A DNA stretch of 8,697 bases. Origin: Waddliaceae bacterium (lineage in GTDB: Bacteria > Chlamydiota > Chlamydiia > Chlamydiales > SLOH01). The stretch lies in the NCBI GenBank assembly GCA_007132595.1, contig SLOH01000161.1:1-8697 (forward strand), given 5' to 3'. The notes beneath the pieces were generated by a model. The model made no database searches and had not been told where the DNA came from. It was given only the letters and a program-made list of their open reading frames with translations. Positions 5,361 to 8,697 of the stretch are shown piece after piece (within the stretch, counting starts at the first letter, position 1; every line of letters begins with the position of its first letter). The position numbers and the translations under genes are program-made.

Positions 5361-5395
5361 AACGAGTCTTTCGAGTCACTCAAGGCTCGAATTTT
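5350..5395 (+). terminator. Terminator hairpin beginning inside the last codons of the 208-aa gene
   Basis: TTGAGCCTT (5350-5358) pairs with AAGGCTCGA (5382-5390), nine pairs including one wobble. A smaller inner stem GAGT/ACTC (5364-5367, 5378-5381) is possible, and ATTTT follows. The stop codon TAG (5358-5360) overlaps the 5' arm, so a terminating ribosome would cover it. It probably insulates this gene from murF. Confidence 0.5.
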
Positions 5396-5473
5396 AGCGG
5401 AAATTTATCCAAAATTCAAGGGAGCTAGAATGATTTAGAGACCTCTAAAGAATGTCTTGTTCGATTTTAATCC

Positions 5474-5503
5474 TTGTCAAGCAAAGGATCAGTTTTGTAG
5501 CAT
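5474..5503 (+). promoter_or_regulatory. Tentative promoter of the murF-mraY-murD cluster
   Basis: TTGTCA (5474-5479; five of six) and TAGCAT (5498-5503; four of six) are 18 bp apart. The start would be near 5510, leaving a leader of under 20 nt to the murF ATG at 5528, with no Shine-Dalgarno in it. Confidence 0.35.
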
Positions 5504-5527
5504 TAGCTCCATTTAAAATGTGAAACA

Positions 5528-6736
5528 ATGCACAATCATCTACACATGCTTTCCAAATACACAAGAGTGGCTGTCGATAGTCGCAGGGTAATGCCTGGCG
5601 ACCTTTTTATCGCTTTAAAAGGCGCGCATACAGACGGACATGAATTTTTAGAAGAGGCAAAAACGCGAGGGGCGAAAATGGCTATTGTCTCTCGAAAAAT
5701 GCCATCTGAACTCGAGCAGCTGGTCGTTGATGATCCGATAGAGATCTTGCAGGGAATAGCAAGGGAGAAGTTGAAAAGGCTATCACCAAAAATTATTGCA
5801 ATTACCGGATCGTTTGGAAAAACAACAACAAAAGAGTTTACAGCGACCCTGTTAGAAGAAAGATTTTCCGTTTGGAAAACACCCGGGAACTGTAACTCTC
5901 AGGTTGGCTTGCCGTTAGAATTGATCAATGGGGTGTTGCCTTCGCACGAAATTATCATTCTCGAAATGGGGATGGACCGCCCGGGCCAACTCGATCTTTT
6001 AACTTCGATTGCCCCTCCAGATATTGCGGTCATCACGTGCGTCTCTCTTGTTCACGCCGCAAACTTTAGCTCTCTTGATGAAATAGCAAAAGCAAAAGCT
6101 GAGATTTTAAAAAGAGCCAAGATCGGGTTAATCCCTTATGAGTGGAAACATGTGGCATCCGGTTTTACTTTTTCTTTAAGTAATCCTCAGGCAGATTTTT
6201 ATTTAGAAAAGGGGAGTGTTCCACTTCCTGCTCCTCATTTTGATTTAAATTTTTTAATTGCCTCAATTATTGCCATGTTAATGGGGATGGAAGAGCCGGA
6301 AATTTTGAAAAGAGCGCAGCATTTGACTCTTCCGAATAAGCGCTTTCAGGTGGTAGAAAGAAAAGGAGTCTCCTTTATCGATGATTCGTACAACTCATGT
6401 AGCGAATCTGTGAAGGCAGCGCTTAGCTCGTTGCCGAAAGGAAAGGGAAAAAAAATTGCTGTCTTGGGGTCGATGCTTGAGCTTGGATCTTTTAGCAAGG
6501 CATGCCACTTAGATATAGCAAAATTTGCCCTGAAGCACGTAGATCAACTAATTGTATTCGGACAGGAGGCGAGGATAATGTATGATTTTTGGGAAGGGGA
6601 AGGGCGTCCGTGTCTCTTTTTTGACTCGATTGAAGAGTTGATGGATACGATGAGAAAAGAAATCAATGAAGGTGATGTGGTCCTTGTAAAAGGCTCCCAT
6701 GGAACTGATCTTTGGAAGGTAGTAGACAAATGGTGA
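5528..6736 (+). CDS. murF: UDP-N-acetylmuramoyl-tripeptide--D-alanyl-D-alanine ligase MurF
   Basis: MurF is the cytoplasmic ATP-dependent ligase that adds D-Ala-D-Ala to the UDP-MurNAc-tripeptide, the last soluble step before MraY. At 402 aa it is about 50 residues shorter than E. coli MurF. The N-terminal substrate domain has VDSRRVMPGDLFIALKG (16-32) and DGHEF (36-40). The central ATPase has the P-loop ITGSFGKTTTKE (92-103, Lys98), TPGNCNSQVGLP (118-129), EMGM (146-149), His176 and the AKAKAEIL region (187-194) with the likely carbamylated lysine. The C-terminal domain has DDSYN (285-289), VLGSMLELG (312-320) and VLVKGSHG (385-392). Several consensus spots deviate: NSQVGLP for NN.IGLP, SCSES for ANPxS, GSM for GDM. 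The ATP-binding core is intact, so it is likely active. No Shine-Dalgarno; ATG 5528 and in-frame ATG 5546 are both possible. It overlaps mraY. Confidence 0.93.
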   Translation: MHNHLHMLSKYTRVAVDSRRVMPGDLFIALKGAHTDGHEFLEEAKTRGAKMAIVSRKMPSELEQLVVDDPIEILQGIAREKLKRLSPKIIAITGSFGKTTTKEFTATLLEERFSVWKTPGNCNSQVGLPLELINGVLPSHEIIILEMGMDRPGQLDLLTSIAPPDIAVITCVSLVHAANFSSLDEIAKAKAEILKRAKIGLIPYEWKHVASGFTFSLSNPQADFYLEKGSVPLPAPHFDLNFLIASIIAMLMGMEEPEILKRAQHLTLPNKRFQVVERKGVSFIDDSYNSCSESVKAALSSLPKGKGKKIAVLGSMLELGSFSKACHLDIAKFALKHVDQLIVFGQEARIMYDFWEGEGRPCLFFDSIEELMDTMRKEINEGDVVLVKGSHGTDLWKVVDKW

Positions 6737-7893
6737 TGCATTTAATTTCTGTTTTTGAATCGATTTTTGGAATTAAATTTCCAGCCGCTTTTCACTACAC
6801 CTCGACAAGAATGCTCCTAGCCTCTCTTACCGCTTTTTTAATTACGATTTTCCTAGGTCCTGCGTTTATTCGGGGATTGACTCGCCTGAAAATTGGCCAA
6901 AATATTCGCAAAGATGAGTGCCCTGAGCTTGGCAGGCTGCATGAAAAAAAGGAATCGACCCCGACAATGGGCGGGCTTCTCGTGCTTTTTTCAATGCTTT
7001 TTTCAATGCTACTCTGGATGAATTTGTCACATGGATTTACTCTCTTGCTTTTCATCACCACTGTTGTTCTCGGCTCTCTTGGAGCGGTTGATGATTATAT
7101 GAAAATTAAGAATCGGAGTAGTAAAGGAATTTCCGGAAGGACAAAAATTTACGTGCAGCTCTCTCTTTCTCTATTGATTGCAGGTTTTTTATATTTCCCT
7201 TTTTGCGGATCGTTTTGCCAGCTCCCCGTCATTAAAGAGGCAATGCAAGAGGTCCCGCTTTCAGAGTTTATGCAGCGACTGTATGTGCCTTTTGTGAAAA
7301 ATCCGGTTCACTTACCCGGAGGGATTATAACCGGGATCGTTTTTACCGCTCTTGTCATTACAGGAGCCTCAAACGCGGTGAATTTAACAGATGGACTCGA
7401 TGGACTTGCGATTGGCTGTCTTGTCATGGTGGCAAGCGCATTTGCCTTGATTGCGTTTTTGTCCAATCATATTGAAATGGCCGAGTATTTAAATATCGTC
7501 TACATTGAAGGCAGTTCGGAAATTGCGGTCTACCTCCTCGCATTTCTTGGAGCCGGTCTTGGTTTTTTATGGTATAACGGCTATCCGGCGCAAGTCATTA
7601 TGGGAGATACCGGCTCTCTTGCTCTTGGAGGAATTATTGGAGTATCGGCGGTACTTTTGAAGCGAGAGGTATTGCTTGCTTTGATTGGTGGTATTTTTGT
7701 TGCAGAGGCAATTTCGGTGATTGTTCAAGTATTAAGCTATAAGTTGCGCAATAAAAAACGAGTGTTTTTATGCGCCCCTCTGCATCATCATTTTGAGTTT
7801 AAAGGGTGGCCTGAAACTAAAGTCGTCATCCGCTTCTGGATTATCGGACTCATACTGGCCATTGTTGGAATCGTATCGTTAAAGTTACAATGA
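6730..7893 (+). CDS. mraY: Phospho-N-acetylmuramoyl-pentapeptide-transferase MraY
   Basis: MraY transfers phospho-MurNAc-pentapeptide from UDP to undecaprenyl phosphate at the inner membrane, forming lipid I. With ATG 6730 it is 387 aa and has about ten hydrophobic segments, as expected. Signatures (numbered from this start): KKESTPTMGGLL (73-84), catalytic Asp pair VDDY (120-123), KGISGRTK (132-139), NAVNLTDGLDGLA (215-227), YPAQVIMGDTGSLALGG (285-301) with the third catalytic Asp293, and the histidine block APLHHHFEFKGWPE (349-362). All three catalytic aspartates are present. The frame is open from a TTG at 6712, but GGAAGG (6714-6719) sits ten bases before ATG 6730, so that start is chosen; GTG 6733 and ATG 6736 are alternatives. 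It overlaps the murF end by seven bases, implying translational coupling, and its TGA overlaps the murD start. Confidence 0.96.
   Translation: MVMHLISVFESIFGIKFPAAFHYTSTRMLLASLTAFLITIFLGPAFIRGLTRLKIGQNIRKDECPELGRLHEKKESTPTMGGLLVLFSMLFSMLLWMNLSHGFTLLLFITTVVLGSLGAVDDYMKIKNRSSKGISGRTKIYVQLSLSLLIAGFLYFPFCGSFCQLPVIKEAMQEVPLSEFMQRLYVPFVKNPVHLPGGIITGIVFTALVITGASNAVNLTDGLDGLAIGCLVMVASAFALIAFLSNHIEMAEYLNIVYIEGSSEIAVYLLAFLGAGLGFLWYNGYPAQVIMGDTGSLALGGIIGVSAVLLKREVLLALIGGIFVAEAISVIVQVLSYKLRNKKRVFLCAPLHHHFEFKGWPETKVVIRFWIIGLILAIVGIVSLKLQ
6983..7006 (+). repeat. Tandem 12-bp duplication inside mraY
   Basis: TGCTTTTTTCAA occurs twice in direct succession, followed by TGCT, giving LFSMLFSM in a membrane segment. 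It keeps the frame. The two T6 runs could be slippage-prone; no functional meaning is implied. Confidence 0.8.
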
Positions 7894-8697
7894 AAACGTA
7901 TTTAGTTGTTGGACTTGGCGTAAGCGGAAAATCCGCTGTTTGTTTTTTGGAGCGATTGGGGCAGCCTGTATTGACCTATGAAGATGGGGATCGGATGCCG
8001 AATTTTTCCAGCATTGACACACTGATCCTCTCTCCGGGAATTCCACAGTCTCATCCGGTCGTGCAAAACGCAGCTGCAGCTGGGATAGAAGTCATCGGAG
8101 AAATGGAGCTAGCATGCCGCTATTTAAAGTGCCCCGCGCTTGGAATCACCGGGACCAATGGGAAGACAACAACAACATTGATGACAACTCACGTTTTAAA
8201 TGCGCTTGGGTTTTCCGCCCATGCTCTTGGTAATGTTGGAACACCGCTGACATCATGTGCACTTGATCTTGGAAAAAATGATATTGCGGTTCTCGAATTT
8301 AGTTCATTTCAACTTGAGACAATGAGCGCAAAAGTCCTTGATGCCGCTCTGATTTTAAATATTACCCCTGATCATCTTAACCGTTATCCTACATTTGAGC
8401 AGTACGCGCAAACGAAGCTGAAAATCGCGGATTGCCTAAAGCCTTCAGCCCCTTTTTTTGCCCCGCAAAACACGCTTCGTCAATTTTCATTATTATTTAA
8501 TCATAAATCACTTGAAACGTTTTCCGTTGAAGGGTATACAGTTAACCAAATCAATAAAGCGGCGAGTCAAACGCTTTGCAGACAGTTTAATGTGTCTCAA
8601 GAGCAGTTCGATCAGGCAGTTATGGATTTTCAGGTGCCTATGCATCGGCTTGAGCGGGTCGCAAGTATTGATGGAGTTGTCTATTATAATGATAGCA
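7890..8697 (+). CDS. murD: UDP-N-acetylmuramoylalanine--D-glutamate ligase MurD, N-terminal 269 residues; 3' end outside window
   Basis: MurD adds D-glutamate to UDP-MurNAc-L-Ala with ATP in the cytoplasm. The window carries 269 codons of an expected 420-450. Landmarks: Rossmann-like N-terminal VVGLGVSGKS (6-15), LSPGIPQSHP (47-56), GEMEL (70-74), P-loop GITGTNGKTTTT (85-96), GNVGTPL (114-120), LEFSSFQLE (135-143), NITPDHLNRY (157-166; consensus usually DR, here NR), the lysine at 176 expected to be carbamylated, and HRLERV (252-257) with the following YYNDS. The N-terminal domain is about 20 residues shorter than in E. coli. Start ATG 7890 shares ATGA with the mraY stop and has no strong Shine-Dalgarno, so translation is probably coupled to mraY. 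The open frame runs to the window edge with no stop. Confidence 0.96.
   Translation, partial: MKTYLVVGLGVSGKSAVCFLERLGQPVLTYEDGDRMPNFSSIDTLILSPGIPQSHPVVQNAAAAGIEVIGEMELACRYLKCPALGITGTNGKTTTTLMTTHVLNALGFSAHALGNVGTPLTSCALDLGKNDIAVLEFSSFQLETMSAKVLDAALILNITPDHLNRYPTFEQYAQTKLKIADCLKPSAPFFAPQNTLRQFSLLFNHKSLETFSVEGYTVNQINKAASQTLCRQFNVSQEQFDQAVMDFQVPMHRLERVASIDGVVYYNDS

Noticed and set aside
6712..6729. TTG-initiated six-residue extension of MraY
   Set aside because: It would place the Shine-Dalgarno-like GGAAGG inside the coding sequence; ATG 6730 has this site at proper distance.
1..8697. CRISPR array, toxin-antitoxin pair, restriction system or other defence locus
   Set aside because: No regularly spaced repeats and no gene of those families; all sizeable genes have housekeeping, envelope or unknown assignments.

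Overview
The window looks like a chromosomal segment of a chlamydia-like bacterium (order Chlamydiales, outside the classical Chlamydiaceae). This is inferred from gene content, not from a search. A divergent groEL paralogue lies a few kb from a murF-mraY-murD cluster. From memory, Chlamydia trachomatis has the same association (groEL3/CT755 beside murF/CT756, mraY/CT757, murD/CT758). A 208-residue protein with two hydrophobic lobes, of a style common in chlamydial proteins, fits as well. Sigma-70-type -35/-10 hexamers with 17-18 bp spacers can be read upstream of several genes. Nothing points to a phage, plasmid, insertion sequence or CRISPR array.

Layout. (1) 1-1387, minus: nadC followed by groEL (3' part cut by the window edge). 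They are 13 nt apart, and the groEL Shine-Dalgarno overlaps the nadC stop, so they look like one operon from a promoter at 1397-1425. (2) 1388-1729: a gap holding that promoter and possibly the remains of a short frameshifted ORF. (3) 1730-2179, plus: a small secreted or membrane-anchored DUF1499 protein. (4) 2280-3515, minus: a FadL/OmpP1-type outer-membrane beta-barrel with its own promoter. (5) 3649-4604, minus: tRNA-Cys(GCA) then rsmI, with a strong tRNA promoter and a 15-bp hairpin between the two. (6) 4734-5360, plus: the two-lobed membrane protein, ending in a hairpin terminator. (7) 5528-8697, plus: murF-mraY-murD with overlapping junctions; murD runs off the window.

The right half makes peptidoglycan precursor. 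MurD and MurF build the UDP-MurNAc-pentapeptide in the cytoplasm and MraY transfers it to the lipid carrier to give lipid I. The left half is a mosaic of single genes (NAD synthesis, chaperonin paralogue, outer-membrane transport, rRNA methylation) sitting between two neighbours that are close together in Chlamydia.

Most of the window is ordinary core chromosome. The points most worth a second look are the altered active-site motifs of NadC, the groEL paralogue encoded with nadC, a perfect palindrome inside the tRNA-Cys promoter spacer, the tRNA-rsmI hairpin, the two-lobed (possible inclusion-membrane) protein, and hairpins straddling or abutting stop codons at three gene ends. I do not see a clearly new multi-gene system.
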